DNA of 6,711 bases from Bacteroidales bacterium (GTDB lineage: Bacteria; Bacteroidota; Bacteroidia; Bacteroidales; UBA7960): assembly GCA_003560215.1 (NCBI GenBank), contig PWIY01000383.1, positions 1 to 6,711 of the forward strand, given 5' to 3'. The position numbers and the translations under genes were made by a program. Under the pieces are notes generated by a model. That model made no database searches and was not told where the DNA came from. It worked only from the letters and a program-made list of their open reading frames with translations. This document shows, piece by piece, positions 1 through 5,329 of this stretch. Each line of letters starts with the position of its first letter. Position 1 is the first letter of the stretch.

Positions 1-4
1 AGAA

Positions 5-43
5 AGGGAAAACCGAAGCACGAATGGCATGATGGTTTTCCCT
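5..43. repeat. 10-bp perfect inverted repeat (hairpin)
   Basis: AGGGAAAACC at 5-14 is the exact reverse complement of GGTTTTCCCT at 34-43, with a 19-nt loop. No T-run follows on either strand, so it does not look like a standard intrinsic terminator. It could be an RNA hairpin at the end of an upstream transcript, a protein-binding site or a fragment of a dispersed palindromic repeat. The arms are plain to see; the role is unknown. Confidence 0.6.
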
Positions 44-130
44 CTGCAACCATGAAAACAAGGGTATAAAGTTATAAAAAAAATTGACTCACCGACAGGA
101 CAATTGGTCAAAAGAACGCTTCATGAAGAA

Positions 131-170
131 AATGTGCAGTTAATGCAGGGAATGTACCGTTAAAGCAGAA
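131..170. repeat. Imperfect 20-bp tandem repeat, two units
   Basis: Unit 1 (131-150, AATGTGCAGTTAATGCAGGG) and unit 2 (151-170, AATGTACCGTTAAAGCAGAA) match at 15 of 20 positions in perfect 20-bp register. A third copy may begin at 171 (AATGGG) but decays at once into the palindrome at 174-188. No coding frame runs through the repeat. Function is unknown. The spacing is close to two helical turns, which would suit repeated binding sites, but it may simply be a decayed duplication. Confidence 0.5.
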
Positions 171-173
171 AAT

Positions 174-188
174 GGGAAATTATTTCCC
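174..188. repeat. 15-bp palindrome GGGAAATTATTTCCC
   Basis: GGGAAAT (174-180) and ATTTCCC (182-188) are perfect reverse complements around a single central T. This is the form of an operator for a dimeric regulator. It lies about 230 bp upstream of the lipoprotein gene, far for direct control of that gene. No regulator is assigned. Confidence 0.45.
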
Positions 189-191
189 CGG

Positions 192-210
192 TTGTGGCCG
201 CAAGCCACGA
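192..210. repeat. Short GC-rich hairpin
   Basis: TTGTGGC (192-198) can pair with GCCACGA (204-210) through one G-T pair and six Watson-Crick pairs, with loop CGCAA. It is followed by TTTGCAG rather than a T-tract, so terminator activity is doubtful. It could be a weak transcript-end structure or chance. Confidence 0.35.
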
Positions 211-346
211 TTTGCAGCCAGGCACAATCACAAGTACCACCCACCAACAACATGTCTAACGCACTGTTAACCAGCTCTTTTTGTCGCCGACCCTCCCTTT
301 CGGGCATTGTACCACTACCTTTTTACTGTCTGGCATGAAAATTTAT

Positions 347-376
347 ACCCTTCCGGATAGGAAAAACCCTTCCGGA
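347..376. repeat. 11-bp direct repeat containing TCCGGA
   Basis: ACCCTTCCGGA occurs at 347-357 and again at 366-376, a 19-bp period. Each copy contains the palindrome TCCGGA, and a third, partial copy (TATCCGGCAGGG) starts at 381. The repeats end about 40 bp before the lipoprotein start codon, where a transcription factor or leader-RNA element could act. The repeat is exact; a regulatory role is an inference. Confidence 0.5.
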
Positions 377-417
377 ACCATATCCGGCAGGGCATTTATT
401 CACATAAAACAAAAGCT

Positions 418-1068
418 ATGATTACCAAAAAAATGATCTTACCTGTAATTGCTGTACTGTTTTTCCTTGGCGGATGCCAGCAGCCCGAGGTACATCACGA
501 AGAAACGGATCTGGTTGACCCGGTGAGGATCGCAGTATTGGTAGGCGAAGGTTATCATGATGGAGAAGCCTACATGCCAATGGGTTATCTTTCCAACCGT
601 GGTGCTGTAATGACAGTGATCGGCCCGGAAAGGGGTGAAGTGACCGCCTACAACAGCGATTTTACCATTCAAATACAGCAGGCGGTAACAGAAGTCAGTA
701 TCAATGATTTTGACGCACTGATTCTGCCCGGAGGTCAGGCACCGGCCATGCTCCGTGAAAATGAAGAGGTGGTTTCGTTTGTCCGCGACTTTTTTGAAAC
801 GGGCAAAGTTGTGCCCGCAATATGTCACGGACCACAGGTATTGGCCAGGGCAGGTGTTCTGGAAGGAATGACAACCACGGGTGTGGGCGGCATTCAGGAA
901 GAGCTGGAGGAAGCCGGAGCAACCTTTGTGGATGAGTCGGTGGTTGTGTATGAAAACCTGATCACATCCAGAACTCCCCCGGATCTGTTTGACTTTTCCA
1001 GGGCGATTGAGCATGAAGTGCTGGCAGCCCCTGATGTGGGTGACCTCCCGGCCCAGCCCGCCTCCTGA
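418..1068 (+). CDS. DJ-1/PfpI-family lipoprotein (class I glutamine amidotransferase-like fold)
   Basis: This 216-residue protein has a lipoprotein signal: basic start, hydrophobic core at about residues 6-17 and lipobox LGGC with Cys20 as the predicted lipid-modified residue. The rest matches the DJ-1/PfpI family. An N-terminal strand (RIAVLVGEGYHDGE, 37-50) ends in Glu50, the position of the conserved acidic residue beside the nucleophile. DALILPGG lies at 99-106, the nucleophile elbow AICHGP at 134-139 with Cys136 and His137, and the family motif LITSRTPPDL at 181-190. Members include peptidases, glyoxalase-type and redox-protective proteins, and Cys-His alone does not tell which. Most are cytoplasmic, so membrane anchoring is unusual. 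The tail after residue 203 is Ala/Pro-rich. The ATG at 418 is chosen because it gives the complete signal; no Shine-Dalgarno sequence is present. The next gene is 135 bp downstream on the same strand. Confidence 0.88.
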   Translation: MITKKMILPVIAVLFFLGGCQQPEVHHEETDLVDPVRIAVLVGEGYHDGEAYMPMGYLSNRGAVMTVIGPERGEVTAYNSDFTIQIQQAVTEVSINDFDALILPGGQAPAMLRENEEVVSFVRDFFETGKVVPAICHGPQVLARAGVLEGMTTTGVGGIQEELEEAGATFVDESVVVYENLITSRTPPDLFDFSRAIEHEVLAAPDVGDLPAQPAS

Positions 1069-1125
1069 CAAAGTGGGAATGGCTCCCCGGACTTCCGGAA
1101 AGGCAATGTGTCATCTTTTTTGCCA

Positions 1126-1147
1126 CCCGGCCTCCTGAGGTCCCGGG
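1126..1147. repeat. GC-rich imperfect hairpin between the lipoprotein and baeRF genes
   Basis: CCCGG+CCTC (1126-1134) can pair with GAGG (1137-1140) and CCGGG (1143-1147), leaving a 2-nt tip and a 2-nt TC bulge. No T-run follows, so it is not a canonical intrinsic terminator. It may cause partial termination, stabilise the upstream message or be chance in a locally GC-rich stretch. No promoter was found for the baeRF gene, so read-through from the lipoprotein gene is possible. Confidence 0.35.
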
Positions 1148-1203
1148 AGCAGTTACCTGTGATCCAGCAGGAAGATTCCGTTAAAACTACAAAATACACT
1201 GAT

Positions 1204-2346
1204 ATGCCTTTAATCACCAAATCCATTTTCAAAGAACTGGCTGAAGTTCGTCAGTTCCCGTGCATCTCAATATACATCCCCACAAGCCGGACCGGTGACA
1301 ACAAAAAATCCCGGATACGGTTCAAAAACAAAGTACAGGAGGTTCGCAAAAAGCTGAGCGATCAGGACATGCAGCATACACAAATTCAGGAGTTTACCCA
1401 ACCACTGGAAATGCTTCTGGAAGACGGGGATGCCTGGCGGCATATGTCAGACGGGCTGGCTGTTTTTCTCAGTCCCGGCAAATTTGCCTATTCGCCTTTC
1501 CCGGTTCGGTTCAGAGAATATGCGGAAGTGAACACCCAATTTTACCTGCTTCCGCTGATTCCGGTGTTTAACGGAGACGGGCAGTTTTTCGTCCTGGCAC
1601 TCAGTCTGAACCAGGTTCGGCTGTTCGAAGGCACACGTGACCACGCAGCCCAGATTGCCATCGAAGACCTGGTGCCCCAAACCCTTCAGGACACTGTGGG
1701 GCATGACTACGAGCAAAAGTCATTGCAGTTCCGGACCGGGCAGACCGGATCGGGACAAAGCCACTATCACGGACAGGGACGGGGCAAAGATTACAGAAAA
1801 GAAGAGATCACAAAACACCTCAGAGAGGTTGACCGAAGCCTGAACAAGGTGCTTCGGGGCTATGATGCACCCCTGGTGGTTGCCAGCGTGGACTATATTT
1901 TTGCCATGTATAAAACAGTAAACACCTATGGCAACCTTTATCCGAAAAACATTTCAGGAAACCCGGATGAGGAGCATATGGAAAACCTGCACCAAAAAGC
2001 CTGGGCACTGTTGAAAGACGAATTCGAAAAACACCGCAACGATGCATTGCGGCAGTATGAGTTCCTGTCGAGCAAAGGCCGGAGCGCCTCCATTATAGAT
2101 GATGTGGTACCGGCTGCAGAAGAAGGACGCATTGAAACCCTCTTCATTAAGAAGGATCAATCGCTTTGGGGAAGGGTGGATAAAGAATCCGGGAAAGTAA
2201 TTGCCGACGGTGACCATTCACCAGGGAACCACTGCCTGCTCGACAGGGTGGCAAAGGAAGCCTTTTTGCAGGGGGGGAAAGTTTATATCCAGGATCCCGG
2301 CGAGATGCCGGCTGATACCCTGGCAGCTGCAAGCCTGAGATACTGA
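1204..2346 (+). CDS. baeRF-type protein (bacterial relative of archaeo-eukaryotic release factor eRF1)
   Basis: The protein has 380 residues from the ATG at 1204. An in-frame ATG at 1108 would add 32 residues, but that stretch looks like translated GC-rich spacer, while homology-like sequence begins right after 1204. Hallmarks I recall for the baeRF group (closest to baeRF3/baeRF7) appear in order: CISIYIPTSRTG (20-31) with a basic helix after it, SDGLAVFLSPG (82-92), FFVLALSLNQVRLFEGT (128-144), a Gly/His-rich loop (about 178-194), APLVVASVDYIFAMYK (222-237), GNPD (252-255) and a C-terminal eRF1-domain-3-like part ending QDPGEMP...LRY. There is no eRF1 GGQ tripeptide. The family is predicted to act on ribosomes or peptidyl-tRNA; its function is largely untested. 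No signal peptide or membrane segment is seen. The stop codon lies 4 bp from that of the convergent regulator gene. The family is fairly sure, the subfamily and function much less so. Confidence 0.75.
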   Translation: MPLITKSIFKELAEVRQFPCISIYIPTSRTGDNKKSRIRFKNKVQEVRKKLSDQDMQHTQIQEFTQPLEMLLEDGDAWRHMSDGLAVFLSPGKFAYSPFPVRFREYAEVNTQFYLLPLIPVFNGDGQFFVLALSLNQVRLFEGTRDHAAQIAIEDLVPQTLQDTVGHDYEQKSLQFRTGQTGSGQSHYHGQGRGKDYRKEEITKHLREVDRSLNKVLRGYDAPLVVASVDYIFAMYKTVNTYGNLYPKNISGNPDEEHMENLHQKAWALLKDEFEKHRNDALRQYEFLSSKGRSASIIDDVVPAAEEGRIETLFIKKDQSLWGRVDKESGKVIADGDHSPGNHCLLDRVAKEAFLQGGKVYIQDPGEMPADTLAAASLRY

Positions 2347-2350
2347 CAGT

Positions 2351-3706
2351 TTATTGCGGATAGCGAATGCTGTATTCCCGCATTTTGTTGTAAAGCGTCT
2401 TTCTGTCTACCTGCAGTATCTCTGCCGCCCTTGATTTGTTGTTTTCAGCCTCCCGGAGCGCCTGCAGGATGGCTTCCTTTTCGGCAAACATGGCGGCCTG
2501 TTTCAGTGTTACAGGCCGCTTTGTTTGTTTCCCCGTGAGCGTTTCTGCATGCTGCCCTTCAATCCCATAATAGCGAATTTCATCGGGCAATGTATCGGCA
2601 GTCACCTGACTGCCCCCCGCAAGCAACACGCATCGCTTCACCACATTTTCAAGCTCACGTATATTTCCGGGCCAGGGATAAAGCAAAAAAACCTTTCGCA
2701 CCTCATCGTCAATCCCCTTCACCGATTTACCGAAATCGGCATTGGCAAGCCTGATAAAATACCCGGTAAACACAAAAATATCATCTTTCCGCTTTCGCAA
2801 AGGAGGAATATTGATCTTGAACCCATTGATCCGATGGTACAGATCCTCCCTGAAATGATGTGCATGAACATACTTCATCAGATCCTCATTGGTCGCGGTA
2901 ATGATCCGCACATCAACCGGAATCTTTTTATTATCCCCCAGGCGGCTGATGGATTTTTCCTGCAATGTCCTGAGCAGCTTAACCTGGTTGTCGGGGGAGA
3001 GGTTGCCCACTTCATCCAGAAATAATGTACCGCCACCGGCCTCTTCAAAACAGCCCTTCTTGTCTTTGATTGCACCGGTAAAAGCTCCCTGCACATGCCC
3101 GAACAGTTCACTGTTTGCCAGTTCACCGGGCAACGCCCCACAATCCAGTGCAACAAAAGGTTTGTTTTTCCTTTGGCTTTTGGCATGGATCGCCCGGGCA
3201 ACATATTCCTTTCCCGCGCCTGTTTCACCCTCAATCAACACACTCAGATCACAGGGTGAAACCAGTTCCACATGGTTCATCACATTTTGCATGACCGCAC
3301 TTTCTCCGCTGATAAAATCGTGCTGAAACAACCTGGTCTCCCCCGTGTCGCGATTCACTTCACGTCGAACAAGTTTCAGTATTTCCTCAGGGATCAGAGG
3401 CTTGGTCACATAATCCAGCGCCCCGGCCTGAATGGCTTTTACAGCTGTACGCACATCGGCATAGGCTGTCATGAAAACCACAGGCACCCGGGGATCAATC
3501 TTTTTGATTCGCTCAAACAACTCCATCCCGTCGGCATCGGGCAGCCGGTAATCGCAGAACACAAAAAAGATACCCCCGGCTTTTAGCGCTTTCAGCCCGT
3601 TATTGGCAGAATAAGCCACAACTGCATCAAAACCATTCTTCTGCAAATAGGTTTTCAGCTGTTTGCAAACAAAGGTGTCGTCATCAATAATCAATATTTT
3701 CGCCAT
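2351..3706 (-). CDS. Sigma-54-dependent response regulator, NtrC/AtoC type
   Basis: The protein has 451 residues from the ATG at 3706 (reading MAKILIIDDD). An in-frame ATG at 3745 would add 13 residues ahead of the receiver fold and is less likely. The receiver domain (about 1-118) has the acidic cluster Asp8-10, phospho-acceptor Asp52 (FCDYRLPD), Thr80 and Lys102. The AAA+ domain (about 130-370) has Walker A GETGAGKE (160-167), the sigma-54 contact loop GAFTGA (207-212), Walker B GGGTLFLDEVG (224-234), sensor I ATN (271-273), candidate arginine fingers Arg286 and Arg292, and sensor II in WPGNIREL (345-352). A Fis-type helix-turn-helix ends the protein (about 407-446, KSRAAEILQVDRKTLYNKM). 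All parts needed to be phosphorylated, hydrolyse ATP, open sigma-54 promoters and bind DNA are intact. No histidine kinase lies next to it, so its signal and targets are unknown. It is transcribed divergently from the gene at 3870. Confidence 0.95.
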   Translation of the reverse strand: MAKILIIDDDTFVCKQLKTYLQKNGFDAVVAYSANNGLKALKAGGIFFVFCDYRLPDADGMELFERIKKIDPRVPVVFMTAYADVRTAVKAIQAGALDYVTKPLIPEEILKLVRREVNRDTGETRLFQHDFISGESAVMQNVMNHVELVSPCDLSVLIEGETGAGKEYVARAIHAKSQRKNKPFVALDCGALPGELANSELFGHVQGAFTGAIKDKKGCFEEAGGGTLFLDEVGNLSPDNQVKLLRTLQEKSISRLGDNKKIPVDVRIITATNEDLMKYVHAHHFREDLYHRINGFKINIPPLRKRKDDIFVFTGYFIRLANADFGKSVKGIDDEVRKVFLLYPWPGNIRELENVVKRCVLLAGGSQVTADTLPDEIRYYGIEGQHAETLTGKQTKRPVTLKQAAMFAEKEAILQALREAENNKSRAAEILQVDRKTLYNKMREYSIRYPQ

Positions 3707-3736
3707 ACCTGTGCTTTCTGTGTCCGGAACAACAAA

Positions 3737-3754
3737 TGTGGACAAAATTCCACA
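3737..3754. promoter_or_regulatory. Inverted repeat TGTGGA-N6-TCCACA upstream of the response regulator
   Basis: Six-bp perfect arms (3737-3742 and 3749-3754) flank the spacer CAAAAT, 30 bp upstream of the regulator's start codon. Read on the minus strand, the site contains GAATTTTG, a 7-of-8 match to the Bacteroidota -7 box TAnnTTTG. The nearest TTTG upstream is only 15 nt away, shorter than the usual 19-21, so the promoter reading is weak. An overlapping operator and promoter, perhaps for autoregulation, is a reasonable guess but untested. Confidence 0.4.
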
Positions 3755-3787
3755 CTCTAAATATACAAAAAAGGAACAGATGAAGGT

Positions 3788-3845
3788 TGCCGGCAGGTCA
3801 TAATCTGATCATCCGGATTCGGCAACAAAAAAACCACTATATTTA
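3788..3845 (+). promoter_or_regulatory. Palindrome-rich leader and weak candidate promoter of the phospholipase-like gene
   Basis: The stretch holds three small perfect palindromes: TGCCGGCA (3788-3795), TGATCA (3806-3811) and ATCCGGAT (3811-3818). TATATTTA at 3838-3845 matches the Bacteroidota -7 box at 7 of 8 positions. The only TTTG-like -33 candidate (TTCG, 3818-3821) is 16 nt upstream, which is short. If real, the transcript would begin close to the start codon at 3870 and have a very short leader. Confidence 0.25.
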
Positions 3846-3869
3846 TGGCTTCCTTCAAATTATTTTTCA

Positions 3870-5231
3870 ATGCATAAGCGGCTGGTCATCTTTTGTTTAT
3901 TCTGCAGCATTTTTTTGCAGGGTTTTGCCTGGTCCGAACACCCCATGCTCGCCAGACCGGCATTGGCAGGTATGGACATATGGAATAAGGTCGAACCGGC
4001 AGAGGTAAAGCACCTGAAAACATTTCTGCTGGAAACAGAACACCGCCTTGAACCATTTCTGGCCAACCATGAGCAACGTGCCAGGACCAACCTCCCTCAT
4101 TACCAGCCCAGGCCTGATGACCTGGCTTTTCAGGCCGGAGGGGATACAACCGACATTGTGATGCGGTTTTTCCATGCCATCCGCATTAATCCCGGCATGC
4201 AGATGCCGCTTTATCTTCACCTGCTCCCGGGCGAACCGGCAGAAAACCGTTACCCTGTCGGCTCTGTCAACCCCCGGGCCGGGAACAATAACCCACCCCT
4301 GCACCGGTCAACCCATATACGGCTCAGCGAAGGGGAAAAAGCCTGTCCGCTTGCCGTCCTGGTAACTGCCAACGATGAACCCGACTACGGATTTGACCTG
4401 GGCCTGTTTACCGATAACCAGACTGAATACGGTGCCCGTTACGGGTTCGGAGAGCAGCCCTTTGGAAACCCCAACCTGGCGTACAGCAGTCAGGCCCCTT
4501 TTCACATGGCCTTTTATCATGAGGCCGGCATTGTATACAAGGTTGCCCCTGAACTGAACTGCACCTTTCTTGACTACCGGACAGACCTTTTCAGGGAGTT
4601 GTCCGTATTTGCCTTCAACAATGAACAGCATTACTGGGGGTGGCGTTTCCTGGGATGGAGCATGCACTACGCAGGAGACATCACCATGCCCTATCACAGC
4701 AAACCCCTTCCCGGTTACAGCACAACCCGCATGTTGTGGATCAACCTGAAAGCCATGCTCGGATTCCCGCAAGACGTGCAAAATGCCATCCAGCTGGTCT
4801 CAAACAGGCATACCGCCATGGAAGCTTACCAGCGACAGGAGTTTCGCCAGGCCTACCTGACAAAAAATTACAACCACCCCTTTTTCCGGGCACTGGCCAT
4901 TCCCGGGTTTCCGGTGCCCTTTTACGATAACTTCATACGGGCCGGTGCATCCTACGGAGCGGCCCGCAAATCATTGCATGCAGACATTGTTCTGGCTGAT
5001 CACCTGCCCGGTTACATGGTGTCGGACCCCACGATCGAAGTCAGCAATATGCCACAACTGAAAAATGTGGCCATGCTGGTTCATTCCGAGCAAGGCGAAG
5101 AATCGGCCGAAGCACTGAATGCCATGATCGCTGAACGATTGAGTGCATACAGCATGACCATACGGGCTTTACTCATATCCGTTATTCAGGAGGCCGGTCT
5201 TTCCGGTCGGGATCAACCCCCGGCTACCTAG
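3870..5231 (+). CDS. Exported zinc-dependent phospholipase C / S1-P1 nuclease-like protein
   Basis: The protein has 453 residues. A signal peptide (basic start, hydrophobic residues 5-18, predicted cut after Ala20) would leave Trp21 as the mature N-terminus. In zinc-dependent phospholipase C and P1 nuclease the N-terminal Trp is itself a zinc ligand, and here His24 follows it (WSEH). The core motif HYAGDITMPYH (266-276) has the family spacing H-x3-D-x5-H (His266, Asp270, His276). Further on, RHTAME gives H-x3-E (His314, Glu318), as in the third zinc site of Bacillus cereus phospholipase C. The remaining Asp and His ligands are less certain: candidates are Asp172/Asp176 and His212/His217 (FHMAFYHE). 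About 430 mature residues is much longer than the roughly 245 of the Bacillus enzyme, mainly through extra sequence before the core motif. It probably cleaves phosphoesters outside the cytoplasm; lipid or nucleic acid cannot be decided. No Shine-Dalgarno sequence precedes the start. Confidence 0.72.
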   Translation: MHKRLVIFCLFCSIFLQGFAWSEHPMLARPALAGMDIWNKVEPAEVKHLKTFLLETEHRLEPFLANHEQRARTNLPHYQPRPDDLAFQAGGDTTDIVMRFFHAIRINPGMQMPLYLHLLPGEPAENRYPVGSVNPRAGNNNPPLHRSTHIRLSEGEKACPLAVLVTANDEPDYGFDLGLFTDNQTEYGARYGFGEQPFGNPNLAYSSQAPFHMAFYHEAGIVYKVAPELNCTFLDYRTDLFRELSVFAFNNEQHYWGWRFLGWSMHYAGDITMPYHSKPLPGYSTTRMLWINLKAMLGFPQDVQNAIQLVSNRHTAMEAYQRQEFRQAYLTKNYNHPFFRALAIPGFPVPFYDNFIRAGASYGAARKSLHADIVLADHLPGYMVSDPTIEVSNMPQLKNVAMLVHSEQGEESAEALNAMIAERLSAYSMTIRALLISVIQEAGLSGRDQPPAT

Positions 5232-5265
5232 AACAGACAATGATACTGCCCATAAAACGCCTGTT

Positions 5266-5297
5266 TTCGTGTAAACCGATAAAAATTAATACATTTG
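5266..5297 (+). promoter_or_regulatory. Bacteroidota-type housekeeping promoter of the S9 peptidase gene
   Basis: TACATTTG at 5290-5297 is a perfect match to the -7 consensus TAnnTTTG. TTCG at 5266-5269 is a 3-of-4 match to the -33 TTTG box, with a 20-nt spacer inside the usual 19-21 range. Transcription would begin near 5302-5304, leaving a leader of about 26 nt. AAAAC/GTTTT (5254-5258 and 5263-5267) forms a small inverted repeat over the -33 box. This separate promoter suggests the peptidase gene is not dependent on the upstream gene. Confidence 0.6.
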
Positions 5298-5329
5298 GAC
5301 ACCTGAAACATTCACCAAAACATCATATT

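Larger units (their letters stand above)
1..417. other. Gene-free leader region with small repeats
   Basis: I find no supportable gene in these 417 bases on either strand. Short reading frames run in from the left edge but all stop by position 69, so the tail of an upstream gene cannot be confirmed or excluded. The stretch holds a 10-bp inverted repeat (5-43), an A-rich patch (61-83), an imperfect 20-bp tandem repeat (131-170), a 15-bp palindrome (174-188), a hairpin (192-210) and an 11-bp direct repeat (347-376), most listed separately. The last 60 bases are probably the leader of the lipoprotein gene at 418. No convincing Bacteroidota promoter was found. The best -7 match (TCTTTTTG, 276-283, 7 of 8 positions) has no -33 partner. 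Confidence 0.6.

Noticed and set aside
252..338. 28-codon plus-strand frame starting ATGTCTAAC
   Set aside because: It is short, has no ribosome-binding or promoter signal, no recognisable domain, and would end inside the leader of the lipoprotein gene.
331..346. Possible sigma-54 promoter TGGCATGAAAATTTAT
   Set aside because: The -24 half fits, but the -12 half reads TTTAT in place of TTGCW. The essential GC is missing.
439..1071. Long minus-strand frame opposite the lipoprotein gene
   Set aside because: It lies wholly against a well-supported gene, has no recognisable domain and a Cys/His-rich composition typical of an antisense shadow.
1108..1203. Longer start for the baeRF gene at the ATG at 1108
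   Set aside because: The 32 added residues look like translated GC-rich spacer, cross the hairpin at 1126-1147 and precede the first family-like sequence, which begins just after the ATG at 1204.
2271..2277. Run of seven G as a possible frameshift in the baeRF gene
   Set aside because: The frame continues straight into the expected C-terminal motif (GGKVYIQDPGEMP) and ends normally, so the run is read through without a shift.
3897..4781. Minus-strand frames of 135 and 157 codons opposite the phospholipase-like gene
   Set aside because: They show no motif, signal peptide or start context, while the plus strand carries a complete signal peptide and zinc-ligand pattern.
5190..5231. Possible terminator hairpin (CCGG-TCTTT-CCGG) at the end of the phospholipase-like gene
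   Set aside because: The stem is only about four pairs, lies within the coding sequence and no T-run follows.
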